From Gambelia wislizenii (Eukaryota; Chordata; Lepidosauria; Squamata; Crotaphytidae), in assembly GCA_030847615.1 (NCBI GenBank), contig JAUMIR010000003.1, forward strand, positions 334,495,756-334,559,755: DNA of 64,000 nt, read 5' to 3'. The position numbers were made by a program, and so were the translations under genes. Within the stretch, counting starts at the first letter, position 1, and each line of letters begins with the position of its first letter. Below are positions 43,731 to 54,200 of the stretch, piece after piece. The notes beneath the pieces were generated by a model. It saw only the letters and a list, made by a program, of their open reading frames with translations. It did no database searches and was not told the DNA's origin.

Positions 43731-45635
43731 AAATATATAATATAGTTTTGTGCTATAGTAAGGTTTCTGTTAAATTAATTTTATTTTTTTTTATTTTAAA
43801 TCAGTTTGATCTAAGTATCTGTGTCTCTGATAAGTTGCTTACACTTTGTTTCTCTCTACTGCAAGAACTAAAGAATCCAAAGTCTTTGGACTTTATCACA
43901 TGAGGCTTCTATTGTGGGACTACAGCAAGATAGTACCATTATTGGGTGTTACTTACTGCATGATGTTGTCTTCATCCCATTGAAGCTAGGATGTGCTTCA
44001 GTTGTTTCTGAAGCACACTTATCATTGGTGGGGAAAACTCATCAATGATTCCTAATAATGTTCCTATCCTGGGGATCCCTTTGAGCAGTAATCTGTTCTG
44101 CTTCACAAACAGAAGAGACAGTAGTAACGTGGCACGAAGGGGTGGGATTCTCTTCTTCTTCCCCTCTCTTCCCTTTCCTCCACATTATACTCAATTAGGC
44201 CAGCTGTGCCCCCTTTTTTGCTGCTGTGATCTGCTGACCTAATCTCTCTTCCCCCACCACCTGCGGCCTGATCTCTCTTTCCCCACGCCCCACTGGCCCA
44301 GTCTTGCTTCCCCTACCTTCTCTGGCCTTATCTTTCTTCCTCTCCTCCCCCCTTTGCTTGCCTGATCCACGTGCCCTAAATACATAGGGCACTAATGGAA
44401 TGGAAGTGGACAGTGTGGAAGAAGTGGACAGCACCATACCAGTACTGAAGTACAGGTATAACAATGATTGCTTTAATATCAGTATGTTTCCATGTGCATC
44501 CAAAGCATGATTGCTGCAAGACAACTGTCTGGTGTGATAAAGTCCTTTTTCCAATTAAGAGTTGGGTGACATGTATATGGAATTGTGGAATCTTTTGATA
44601 GTAGGCATTCTTGTGCCAGAAATTACCTAGCTTGGACTGGCTGTAGTGGACAGTTCTCTGACAAATCCCATTGGTACATGACTCCATACAATACTGCAAT
44701 TTGTATAATTCCTTTGCTCAACTGAGCTTGTTGCCAAGAAGATAGCAGATAAGATAAATGGTGCCCCTCATTAAAAGAGGAACTAGGCAGTAGTCCACAC
44801 TTGGTACCGCAAGTCTCGAGTAGGCAATTTTTTCTGTAAAATGTTGAGCCAGGGTTCAACAAGTGCATACAGCAGACAATAGGTGTGGAATATCATTTAT
44901 AGACAGGACACAAAACCAATGAGCTAAGCACCTGAAACATTCATATCCTGTCTTATGGGAACAGGAACATATATCACACACATGTATTCATGTAAATGGG
45001 GACACCAAAGCTGGGGGCAGTCAGCTTTCAAATCTGCAAAGACATGCACATGTCTGAGCTTTGATGTGTGATAAAGTCATGCACATGCATGGTGACAATA
45101 AAGGCCCAGCTAGAAAGTAGAGAAACACAAACATAGAGGGACAACCAGGTATGGAGGGGGTTCTTTGCCAGACAATCTGTGCTAAGCCAGCTATTCAAAT
45201 ATGACCTGCTTAAAACTTTTGCTGCAATCATCTAAGAATTCTGGACTGTTTACAGAAATAGTAGATATGACTTCCCTTTATAACCGGAAATTCAAAACAC
45301 TTATGTTTGCAGGACTGGTGTGGTTGTTGAATCAAGCTAGGATTTAATGTTTGAGATTTGCTTTGATTTTCTTATTCACTAGTTGATATCTTTGATGCCC
45401 TGATTACTAGTTTATTCATTATTTCATCATAGCATTCTGTGCTAGTCACACTGTAACTGCTTTAATTACTATGCCTGATACTACTATTATGGTTTTTTTA
45501 GTCATTGTCCCTTAGCCATTGTATGATTTTCTTATTTGCTAGCCATGTTTAATTGTTATGTTGTAACCATAATCATTACTGCTACCTCATATCTTATATT
45601 TCTCAGTGTTTTAGTGAGTCAGAACATGAGTCAGC
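43731..45635. other. unassigned sequence
   Basis: About 1.9 kb. At 43886 GGACTTTATCACATGAGGCTTC resembles one terminus of the GGACTTT elements, but no partner end was found. The rest shows no feature. Confidence 0.35.
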
Positions 45636-46184
45636 AGTGTGTTGAGGCAGCTAAAAAAGGCAATGTGATTCTAGGCATCATCAATAGGAGTACAGTGCCT
45701 TGTTCTGGGCAACACAATTCAAGAAGGATACTGACAAGCTGGAACGTGTCCAGAGGAGGGCAACCACAATGGTGGGAGGTCTGGAAGCCATGCCCTATGA
45801 GGAGCGGCTTAGGGAGCTGAGCATGTTTAGTCTGGAGAAGAGAAGGTTAAGAGGTGATATGATAGCCATGTTCAAATATTTGAAGGGATGTCATATTGAG
45901 GATGGAGCAAGCTTGTTTTCTGCTGCTCCAGAGACTAGGACACGGCGCAATGGGTTCAAACTAAAAGAAAAGAAATTCCACCTAAACATTAGGAAGAACT
46001 TCCTGACGTTCAGCAATGGAATGCACTGCCTCAGAGTGTGGTGGAGTCTCCTTCTTTGGAGGTTTTTAAACAGAGACTGGGTGTCTATTTGTCAGGGGAG
46101 TGCTTTGGTTGTGTATTCCTGCATGGCAGGGGGTTGGACTAGATGGCCCTTGTGGTCTCTACCACCTCTATGATTCTATATATT
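45636..46184 (+). mobile_element. CR1 LINE 3' end with ORF2 C-terminus
   Basis: The frame 45700-46173 encodes TDKLERVQRRATTMVGGLEAM, GMF-type SMFSLEKRRLRGD and a HLNIRKNFLTF block, the CR1 ORF2 C-terminus, then breaks near 46010 where a short deletion removes part of the usual segment. The 3' end is GGTCTCTACCACCTCTATG, ATTCTATA. Of the CR1 copies in the window this keeps one of the longest open frames. Confidence 0.9.
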
Positions 46185-46300
46185 ACTTTTCACCATTTTG
46201 TTTATCATTTCAATAAATTTAAAATTTGCTTTACTTTTGAGTGTACTATTGGTCCACAGATCATTCTCCCACTCATTGGAGCTATATACCAAGAGTGGTA

Positions 46301-46488
46301 CAGGTGACCCACCACATGCACAGGGGATACGTTCCCAGGCTTACTGTGAATACTTGAAACTGCGGGTAATAGCAAACCCCATAGAATGACACTAGAGGAT
46401 CTAGGAAACACCTAGAGAAACCATATATTTCAGACAACAAAAAAATGAAACCATGGGTACTGGTCCTGCACATACCGGGGGCAAACTA
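46301..46488. mobile_element. Tigger-like element, internally deleted, TA TSD
   Basis: CAGGTGACCCACC, then GGGGATACGTTCCCAGG and AAACTGCGGGTAATAGC at the left, and ACATACCGGGGGCAAACTA at the right, bordered by TA. It resembles 12789-13117 (shared CACCTAGAGA, AAACCATGGGT.C) but is about 140 bp shorter. Confidence 0.65.
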
Positions 46489-46842
46489 TATAGAAGAAGA
46501 ACTCAGAATTTTCACATACCAACTATACATGCATGGAAAGGTTTCCTTCTACATGGACAATTTTTTAGTAAGTTCCTGAAGTGTTAGTGTTTGGGTTTTT
46601 CAGGAATCTATTATCTCTCTCTCGCAATCTCATTTTTAAAATAATGCCTAAACAGTATTTCTAAACAATCAACCACAATGCTAGAAATTTGTGGACTAAA
46701 GGAAAATTTCATGGAACAGTAGAATGCTAATGGGGGAAGTTAATTTTCTCCCCACTGCTGTCACTGTACCCTTACTATCATCCATCTTGAGTGCTATTAT
46801 CTTTGGCAGAAAGGTAAAATATACATTTAACAAATAAATAAA
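46489..46842. other. unassigned sequence
   Basis: About 350 bp with no recognised feature. Confidence 0.35.
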
Positions 46843-47017
46843 TCATCATCATCATCTTCATCATGTATTTCTATAGCACCATCACTATACATGGCAGTTT
46901 ACAAAGCAAAGAACAACAAAACAGTTCCCTGCCCTCAGGTTTATAATCTAATTAAGACATGGCACAAAAGGAAAGGGAGGTGGCAATGTGTGAGGGGATT
47001 AAGTCCAGCAGATACTG
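46843..47017 (-). repeat. Interspersed repeat with (ATC)n tail
   Basis: (ATC)n at about 46843-46865 is followed by TATAGCACCATCACTATACATGGCAGTTTACAAAG and CAGTTCCCTGCCCTCAGG. I have seen this unit as a frequent squamate repeat. In minus orientation the (GAT)n would be its tail, as in RTE-like retroposons. Family not certain. Confidence 0.45.
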
Positions 47018-47312
47018 CCTCTTCTCTCCCTCCAAAGCCACAGAAGTGCCCATTGGGATGGACAGGAGGCCTTTAATCTTCATCTGGGCCAAAGCATGAT
47101 GGAGCTCTGCCTGTTTCTTCTCTCCCTCCAATGCCAGGGCAGTGGCAGTAGGGGTAGAGGGAGGGTCTTTCATCTGTTTCTGGCTAAGCATGATGGAGCT
47201 GTGTCTGCCTCTTCTTTTCTCTCTCTTTGAGGCCACAGCATGGCAGTTGGGATGGAGGGAGGGCCTTTCCTCAGCTGCTGGGCCTAGGCATAATGAAGCT
47301 GTGCCTGCAAGC
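47018..47312. repeat. Minisatellite, about three units of 90-100 bp
   Basis: The phrase GCATGATGGAGCT.TG.CTG..TCTTCT.TCCCTC.., then GGCAGT.G..GT..AGGGAGGG.CTTTC.TC recurs at about 47093, 47189 and (partly) 47287, with an earlier partial unit from 47018. Overlapping frames such as 46952-47314 minus are repeat translations. Confidence 0.65.
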
Positions 47313-48487
47313 ATGCAAGTGCACCCAGCAGTGGGCTGCTACAATCAGGGCTATCCTATCTTAACAAATGGACTAGTTGATACAAGGCACAGTGGAAGCC
47401 AACCAAAGCCCTTCATTAACTCTTTTTGAGCATGAGGGGATGCATCACCATTGTGCAAACAACTGAACAGACACCTTGCATGTATACATTGCATGTACAG
47501 CTATTCCACTGCTTATCAACGCTGCACAGCAAGACATTTGCACTGATCCATCTCTAGTTGTGCATAGCTGGGTACCACACAGAGAAATGCATCTGAATTG
47601 GAAAATAATTCAGTATGGATAGATGGCACCTGCATTTGGATGCACATCTGAATACAGATGTTGTCCATGAACATCATACACAACATCCAACGGGAGGTAC
47701 ATTCCGATGAAAGCCTGAATGTGAATTCCCAAAAACATGCCATCCCAACCAGTTAACTATGTGTGACTGGGAGGCATGAAAGAGCACAGCTGTCATCACA
47801 TTTCCTTTTCCTCTTGAACCCAGCTTCTTGTAAATAAGTTTTGCCCCCTCTCAAAAGGTGGGTACTTTTCTCAGGGTCAAAAAATGGTGGCAGAGGTGTG
47901 TGTGTCTTCACAGGATTGAAAATATTCAAGAGCTCATCACTGGCTTTATCAAGTTGTGTTATTTTGTCAGTTTGCTTCTTTGTTGATAGGAAGCATTAAG
48001 GTTTACCATCCGCTTTTATAAGGATTTCTTTGAGCCTGGAAATTGCTATTCAGTGAAGTGAAGTGTTAAATCTGGCCCCATCCATGATGTGATCAGACTA
48101 CAGACTGGAACACTTTTGGCTGACATTATTAAAAAGATATATAACCCTAATCTATTTTATTTTCACTTTTCCTTGTCTTCAGTGATGTATGAAATTTCTT
48201 TCAGATTATTACAAATCTTCATCAGTCCTTTTTTTTAAAAGTTGTCATGCTAGGACAGACTTCTATTATTTTGCTATTTTTACCCAGAAGAAGATCAAGA
48301 CTTGAAGCCTGATTTATTGAAAAGGTTTCCCTGACTTTGGAGCCAGCTGTGCCTTTGCAGTCAACTAATGGTTACATAGGTACAGATGGATGATGAAATT
48401 CCTGAGAATTTCACTGCAGTAAAATAGGATGCAACATGAAGGGCTGACATGTATTTATATCCCAAAGGTTGAAGTCTTCCCTTGTGC
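47313..48487. other. unassigned sequence
   Basis: About 1.2 kb without recognised features. Confidence 0.4.
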
Positions 48488-48560
48488 TGCAATCCTATGC
48501 ACAATTACTTAGGAGTAAATGCCATTTGAGTCAGTGAAGCATACTCCTCAGTAAGCACAA
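48488..48560. repeat. Fragment of 'GCAATCCTATGCAC' palindromic repeat
   Basis: GCAATCCTATGCACAATTAC..AGGAGTAAATGCCATTTGAGTC then ..ATACTCCTCAGTAAGC. This is the left half of a common palindromic reptile repeat; the mirror half is truncated. Confidence 0.45.
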
Positions 48561-48768
48561 GCTCTCCTGACACATGCTTCAGGAAGCAAAGCACCACATA
48601 TGCATTGTGTAGGGCCAACCACCACACACTGTGCTCTCGCTCTTTTTAATTTTGTACACATGCCAGTGTAGAAGGTGGTGGCTTGGGAAGAGGCCCATCT
48701 CCAGAGAAAGAGGAGGAGGAAAAGGCAATGGCAAATCTTGCTGCCATGGCTGTGAATGTAGAGTCTGA

Positions 48769-49099
48769 GGAGATTTTCAGACAGGCAAAAATCGCCCCTT
48801 GCCGCGCGAGCAGCCTCCCGAAACTGCTGCGCGGCAAGGGTCTTTTTCGGACGACGCTGTGCCTCTAGCGAAGCCGTCCGTGTCACTTCCGTGAAGCTTG
48901 GGACGGCTCCGCGCCATATTTCAAGCACGGAGGCTGCCCGTGATTGAAATATGACGCGGAGCCGTCCCAAGCTTCACGGAAGTGACACGGACGGCTTCGC
49001 TAGAGGCACAGTGTCGTCCGAAAAAGACCCTTGCCGCGCAGCAGTTTCGGGAGGCTGCTCGCGCGGCAAGGGGCGATTTTTGCCTGTCTGAAAATCTCC
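48769..49099. mobile_element. Near-perfect hairpin MITE, GGAGATTTTCAGAC, TSD TGA
   Basis: 331 bp flanked by TGA (48766-48768 and 49100-49102). The two arms, about 160 bp each, differ at only about three positions (around GACGACGCTG/GACGACACTG, CGCGCCATAT/CGCGTCATAT and CAAGCACGG/CAATCACGG), with a loop of a few bases. It is very rich in CpG (GCCGCGCGAGC, CGCGGCAAGG). Preserved CpGs and arm identity indicate a recent insertion. No coding capacity; it must rely on a transposase encoded elsewhere. Confidence 0.95.
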
Positions 49100-49120
49100 T
49101 GAGTCTGCAACAGGAGCGAT

Positions 49121-49752
49121 GGGTTTGTCTACACTATCCCCCTGAACATTTTCTCAAATCTGTGGCAATCAGGCCACATGACATATGGCCTTTCCCCTGA
49201 ATCTGGGGTGATCAGGCCACATGTTGCATGGCCCAGATTCAGGGTATTCCATGGTATTTTACTTAGATGCAGAGTTTCAACAATTCAGGGTTTTCTGCGC
49301 ATTTTTCCCCCGCCAGTACCATTGCCACCACGGCTCAGGAGGCAGTTTCCAGCAAAAGGGAGAGGTTTTCTCCCTTCCCCTGGCTCAGCAGCACTGCTTC
49401 CACCTGCTCTCCAATCACCAGTCATTCCTTCAAGCACTTCTGGCACTTTCTTCAAGCACCCCTTCCAGCAAAGGGCGAGTGAGAGAGTGTGTGGAGGCAG
49501 CACTGCTGAGCCAGGGGAAGGGATAAAACCTCTCCCTTTTGCTGGAAACTGCCTCCTCAGCTTTAAATTATGTTTGAGGTGGAGGTGGCAGCAATGGAAG
49601 ATGTGGTGGCAGCGGCAGATAAAACTCCGCGGGGACAGTGAAGACAAGGTACCCCACATCCCTGCAGAGAATAATAATGAGCTTTGGGGTGAATGCGGGG
49701 GCATGCGGACAGAATTCCATTTGGAGTTTTTGCCCCATGTGTAGACAGGCCC
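49121..49752. mobile_element. DNA element with GGGTTTGTCTACAC termini and inner hairpin
   Basis: Left end GGGTTTGTCTACAC and right end GTGTAGACAGGCCC are inverted copies. Inside, arms of about 65 bp at 49337-49402 and 49493-49557 (AGGCAGTTTCCAGCAAAAGG ... CCTGGCTCAGCAGCACTG) pair with about four mismatches. The terminus GGG.TTGTCTACA links it to 4305-5061 and 52697-53203. No TSD was found. The 188-codon plus frame 49178-49744 traverses the element and its hairpin and resembles no protein. Confidence 0.7.
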
Positions 49753-50067
49753 TAGAACATTGTTGTGCGCGCGCGCACACACACCAGCACATCCTTGCTG
49801 ACATCATCTTTGGAGTTACCAATAACTGAACCTAGGACTTTCTGCATACACAATTTTGGCTTTACCACCTCCCCCCTCCCACAATTCATGCTGCTCCTTC
49901 TCACAATGTAAGGAGAGATTCAAATCTACAACGTCATGGGCACAAAGCTAACAGAAGCATAAGGATTAAACTACTGAGCTATGTTATGTAAAGAATAGAT
50001 AGGAGCCATGCACTAGATGATGCTGAAGACATATCAGCCACAGCCTCCAGACATGTTGGACCAGTTG
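49753..50067. other. unassigned spacer with alternating purine-pyrimidine tract
   Basis: TGTGCGCGCGCGCACACACACC at about 49763-49784 is an alternating run able to adopt Z-DNA. Otherwise nothing recognised. Confidence 0.5.
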
Positions 50068-50200
50068 TTCTCAAACTTTCCAGATGGTGTAGACTTACAT
50101 TTCCAGAAGTCCCAGCCTGCAAGGCCAATGGTGAGGGACTGTTGGAAATGAAGTCCAAAACAAATTAAGGATCAAAATCTGAGGACCACTACAACCACTA
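50068..50200. mobile_element. hAT-like (Charlie-type) MITE
   Basis: CAGTTGTTCTCAAACTTTCC at the left and AAAATCTGAGGACCACTAC at the right form the usual CAGTGGTTCTCAA...TTGAGAACCACTG-type inverted ends, decayed. The centre (AATGGTGAGGGACTGTTGG) is ordinary hAT MITE sequence. Confidence 0.6.
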
Positions 50201-50299
50201 TCCAACTTGTTTGTAGTCCAACTCATCTGGGAGGTCACAAGCTTGGAGAAGTCCTGATTAACATATTCTCATCAGAATCATGGTACAGCCTGTACCATC

Positions 50300-50385
50300 A
50301 AATCATAGAACTATGAAATTGCTGAGTTAGAAGGTACCATAAAGGCCATTTAGCCCAACTCTTACCAATGCAAGAGTCCACAAGA
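50300..50385 (-). mobile_element. CR1 3' tip, minus strand
   Basis: AATCATAGAACTATGAAATTG, GAGTTAGAAGG..CCATAAAGGCCATTTAGCCCAACTC is the diverged last ~85 bp of CR1 on the minus strand. Confidence 0.7.
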
Positions 50386-50494
50386 TATAAAGAAATATTT
50401 GTATAAGAGGTTGTGGAAGGATACGTAGCCCACGGCAGATCCCCAGAGAGCAAAACTGGCTCTCTGACCTATGAAAGTTGGCCACTTCTATAGC

Positions 50495-50722
50495 TGTTGT
50501 GTGGCTTCAAGTCAATTTCAACTTATGGCAACCTTAAGGTGAGTCTGTCACAGGGTTTTCTTGGCAAGATTTGTTCAGAGGGGAATTTGCCGTTGCCTTT
50601 GCCTTCCTCTGAGGTGAGAGAATGTTGCAAACCCACTGGGTTTCCATAGCTGAGCAGGGATTTGAACCCTGGTCTCCAGAGTCATAGTACAATGCTCAAA
50701 TCAATACACCACACTGGGTCTG
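50495..50722 (-). repeat. tRNA-derived SINE with BovB-like tail, minus strand
   Basis: GTTGTGTGGCTTCAAGTCAATTTCAACTTATGGC is the tail. TTGAACCCTGGTCTCC contains the B-box complement, and CACCACACTGGGTC the head complement. Same family as 7080, 9931 and 36025. Confidence 0.86.
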
Positions 50723-51944
50723 TGGCTACCTATGCTTTATCTAATACATAAAAAAATAATAATAACATCAGCAATTACTGTTATGCCAAAGACAAAAGCA
50801 TATGTGGTTGGTTCAGACTGGAACCACTCTTTTATTAATGCACCATGGATGCCATAACTAAAGAAATTATACTAGCTGGTAACTTGTGCCAGGCTGGTTA
50901 AACTGGCATCCAGTGCTTGACACGTAGGAGTGGAGCACCCTGCTTCCAACGTATTCTTCATGACTACTAAAGAACAGTAGTATGAGGGTGTGCCACTGCT
51001 GTTGACTGCTGGGTGAAATCTTCTCTATGGAAGCATCACTTCCTTGTGCCTTTGGAAGACAAGTCACATTTGTTCTGCTTCTTTTCTGTTTCTTCATTCC
51101 AGTTTATAGAACTGGCTGTAAAGTTAATCCAAGATTGTAGACGAAGAGATTCAGGCTAGTATTTATTAATGTAATTTGTTATCGCCACTGTTGAAGTGAT
51201 GATGCTTCACTTTTAGACCATTCAGAGACAAAATGTATGCAACCTCCCCCCAACATCATTCATAATTGAATAGGATATTCTTTTTGCTTCCTCCTCTCAT
51301 TCATTTTGCATTAATGCTGCTGTTCCATTTTTCTTTTGTTCTCTTGGTTTACCTTTCATGATGTCCCCCAAATCTTCACAAAGGACTGTCTTCAAAATGT
51401 AATGGTGATTGTAATGGAATCAATTTTAAAGGTGCATTTACTAATTGATGGGACTTTGTGAAATCACTGATTTCTTGTTTTATTTTTTTTAAAATTAAGA
51501 ATTAGAACAGCAGGACTGGGATGGGCTAATCATTCTATTTCCAATCCATGACACTTTCCCATATGTTCATTCTTAAGTCCATTCTGTCCATTCTGTCCAC
51601 AAGCATTTGCATTTTAAAAAAATTCTCTGAACATTCCTATTTAAATTTATTTTGAAATTGGCATTTTTAATGTCCTCACAAGATAACATACTCCTAAATA
51701 TATTTCCACTCAAAATACATATTTAAAAATCCATTTATTATGTTTTTTTTAACCAGGGGAGAAGTTGGAACTGGTATGTTCAGGGATTCTGAAACCTGGT
51801 GGATCACTTGCACCAGGACTGAGATCCTGTATCAGGTTGAATCACACTGTCTCTGCATGTGTTGAATGGCAATGTTACACAACTGAGATTTAAAAGGGAC
51901 ATATATATGAAATGGAAGAAGAGGAAAACCAACAAAGAGGACTA
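50723..51944. other. unassigned sequence
   Basis: About 1.2 kb with no recognised gene or repeat. Confidence 0.4.
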
Positions 51945-52462
51945 CAGTAGCACCTCTGTATCCATGGGGGAATGGTTCCAGCCCTCCCTGTGGATGGTAA
52001 ATTCTGTGAATAATAGCGAACGCCATCAGGTGGGCATCCTGGGGCATTGCTTCCCCCTCCCTTCCCCCTTTACCCCCACCGTGGCCCCGCCACAGCAACA
52101 GGAGCCATCCCAGGGGAAGGGAGGAGGCGAGAACACACCTTCCCCTCTCTTCACCCCCACCATGGCCCCACTGTGGTGGCAATCGTGAGGGTGAAGGGGA
52201 GGGGGAGGAGGCAAGATCGCTCCCCCCTTCACCCTTCACCCCGCCATGGCCCTGCCATGGCAGCGATCACAGGGGTGAAGGGTGAAGGGGGGAGGCAAGA
52301 TCTCTCCTCCCCCTCACTTCCCCCTTTGCTCCCATGATCACTGCCATAGTGACAGAAGCCCTCCCAGAGGGCTTCCCCCCACCATCACCTTCCCCCCACC
52401 ATCACAAACCATGGATAATTGAATCCACAGTTGGCAAATCAGCAGATATGGGGGTGCTACTG
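51945..52462. mobile_element. Tigger-like element with internal GC-rich tandem array, TA TSD
   Basis: CAGTAGCACCTCTGTATCC at the left and GATATGGGGGTGCTACTG at the right, each next to TA. Tigger-type GGGAATGGTTCCAGCCC and GGATAATTGAATCCACAG blocks flank a C-rich tandem core: repeated CACCC.CCATGGCCC.GC..TGG and AGGGGGGAGGCAAGATC words between 52060 and 52330. Same design as 36965-37660. ORFs inside are array artefacts. Confidence 0.82.
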
Positions 52463-52479
52463 TACATATGAATAACCAG

Positions 52480-52696
52480 TGCTTGTAGAGTGAAAGTTAG
52501 AAAAGCTAAAGTTCAGAATGAGCTCAGGCTTGCTAGGGAGGTTCAAAATAATAAAAACATGTTGTTGTTGTTTTAAAAAAACATATATGTTTGGACCAAG
52601 CAGAAGAACAAGGAAATGGCAGGGCCATTGCTTAGAGAAGATGGTGAAATGCGAACAGGGGACAGAGAGAAAGCTGAATTTTTTAATACTTTCTTT
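52480..52696 (+). mobile_element. CR1 LINE, left part
   Basis: Post-endonuclease CR1 sequence (GAAAGTTAGAAAAGCTAAAG, GGACCAAGCAGAAGAACAAGG, GACAGAGAGAAAGCTGAATTT, TTTAATACTTTCTTT) interrupted at 52697 by a MITE. Confidence 0.82.
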
Positions 52697-53203
52697 GGAC
52701 TCATCTACATTGAGCCAGGATTTGCTGGCTTCTTGCTGGCATATCCTGACCATGGATCAAGCTCATTGTTCCTCCATTACCTGTACAAAATGGGAGGAAG
52801 ACCTGACAGGCACTCTGGCTCCATCATGGGGGCTGCTATTGCCATCTTCCATGCTCTTCTGGTATCAAGGAAGCTGGCCGCAACATGTGGGACTCATTCC
52901 TGCCTTCCAGGTGACCAAGGGAGACCGCAGCAGTGGTGAGGACCAACTTGCCGGGACGGACTCCTGTAGATATGTGGAACCTGATCCGTTTTTTGCCGGC
53001 AGTACCAGAGTATACCAGGTATTATTTTAAAATATTATATTGGGCCCTATCCCATTTTTTCTCCGTCTCAGTCCTGTATCTTCCCTGGGGGTGGTGAGGA
53101 CTGCCTGGGGGCAGAATGGGGCAAATCCCCTTTGTCATCAGGATTGCAGGGCTTTGAGACAGGGGCAAGACAGGGGCAAAATATTGCCTGTTTGGACAAG
53201 TCC
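52697..53203. mobile_element. MITE inside CR1, GGACTCATCTACA / GGACTTGTCC, TSD TTT
   Basis: A 507-bp insert with ends GGACTCATCTACATTG and AACAGGC..GGACAAGTCC, flanked by TTT (52694-52696 and 53204-53206). Removing it rejoins the CR1 at TTTCTTT/GTCTTAGTCTCC. The interior shares blocks with 4305-5061. Open frames (52518-53030 plus) cross the CR1/insert boundary and are not genes. Confidence 0.85.
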
Positions 53204-53206
53204 TTT

Positions 53207-53935
53207 GTCTTAGTCTCCTCCCAGAAGGAAAACAGTGCTGTAACTGGTGAAAATGGAATAAATCATGAAGTAAAGGAGCTACAGTCCAGAATAGGTAAAG
53301 AGATAGTAAAGGAATACCTAGCTACTCTACATGAATTCAGCTCTCTAGGGCCAGATGAGCTGCATCTGAAAGTACAAAAGGAACTTGCAAGTATAATTTC
53401 AGAACAATCTTTGAGAATTCTTGGAGAACAGGTGAAGTCCCAGCAGATTGGAAAAGGGCAAACATTGTCCCCATCTTCAGTGGGGGCAAAAATGAGGACC
53501 CGAGCAACTACCAACCAGTTAGCTTGGTGCCAGTACCAAGAAAAGTTCTAGAACAAATCATTACACAGTCAGTTTGTGCACACTTGGAAAGGGATGCTGT
53601 GATTACTAAAACACAGCATGGGTTTCTCAAAAACAAGTCATGCCAAAGTAACTTATCTCTTTATTTGTTAGTGCTACAAATTGGTAGATCAGGGTAATGC
53701 TGTGGATGTAGTATATCTTGATTTCAGTAAGGCGTTTGACAAGGTCCCCCATGATATTCTTGCAGGCAAGCTGGTGAATTGTGAGCTAGACAGTGTTGGC
53801 TGACAGACTAAGCCACGAGAGTGCTCACCAATGGCTAGTCTTCATCCTGGATAGATGTGACTAGTGGAATCCCTCAAGGTTCTGTCCTTTGCCTGGTGTT
53901 GTTTAACATCTTTATAAATGATTTATGGTTTGTCT
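53207..53935 (+). mobile_element. CR1 LINE, right part through RT
   Basis: Continues as a linker region (frame 53132-53551 includes VTGENGINHEVKELQSRIGK and SLGPDELHLKVQKELA, the CR1 pre-RT segment), then GTATATCTTGATTTCAGTAAGGCG (YLDFSKAF), GTCCCCCATGATATTC and CAAGGTTCTGTCC (QGSV). It stops about 53935 near the motif equivalent to FINDL, where a partial MITE begins. Several stops and small frameshifts. Confidence 0.88.
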
Positions 53936-53950
53936 AGATGAGAAGACATA

Positions 53951-54101
53951 AGGGCTAAGCCATCAATAAAAAGTGACACCTTATTCATGCACATGCTACG
54001 CCCCTGGAATGGCTGAACATCATTGTCGTCTGATAATGTTGCCTGTTTCTGTTATCATAGCATCCTTCTGACATGGTTTTTGCCACATCCGATAAAGTTC
54101 C
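53951..54101. mobile_element. MITE family C, right half
   Basis: AAGGGCTAAGCCATCAATAAAAAGTGACACC..TTATTCATGC..GCTACGCCCCTGGAATGGCTGAA and the end CACATCCGATAAAGTTCC match the right half of 42872-43179. The left half is absent or replaced by about 20 bp (GGTTTGTCTAGATGAG). Confidence 0.7.
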
Positions 54102-54200
54102 AAGTTAGGAGGGGCTACAGCACTTTTCTTTTGCCAGTCTACTGGAAAAAAAAACCTTCTCTCCTTTCCTGCCTGCTGAGTTGAGTGCAAACTACTCTTA

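Noticed and set aside
43886..44060. Another GGACTTTATC-ended MITE
   Set aside because: Only one terminus is visible; no complementary end or 3-bp duplication.
49178..49744. 188-codon ORF as a gene
   Set aside because: It runs through a DNA element with an internal inverted repeat; the peptide has no recognisable domain and both strands are open because of composition.
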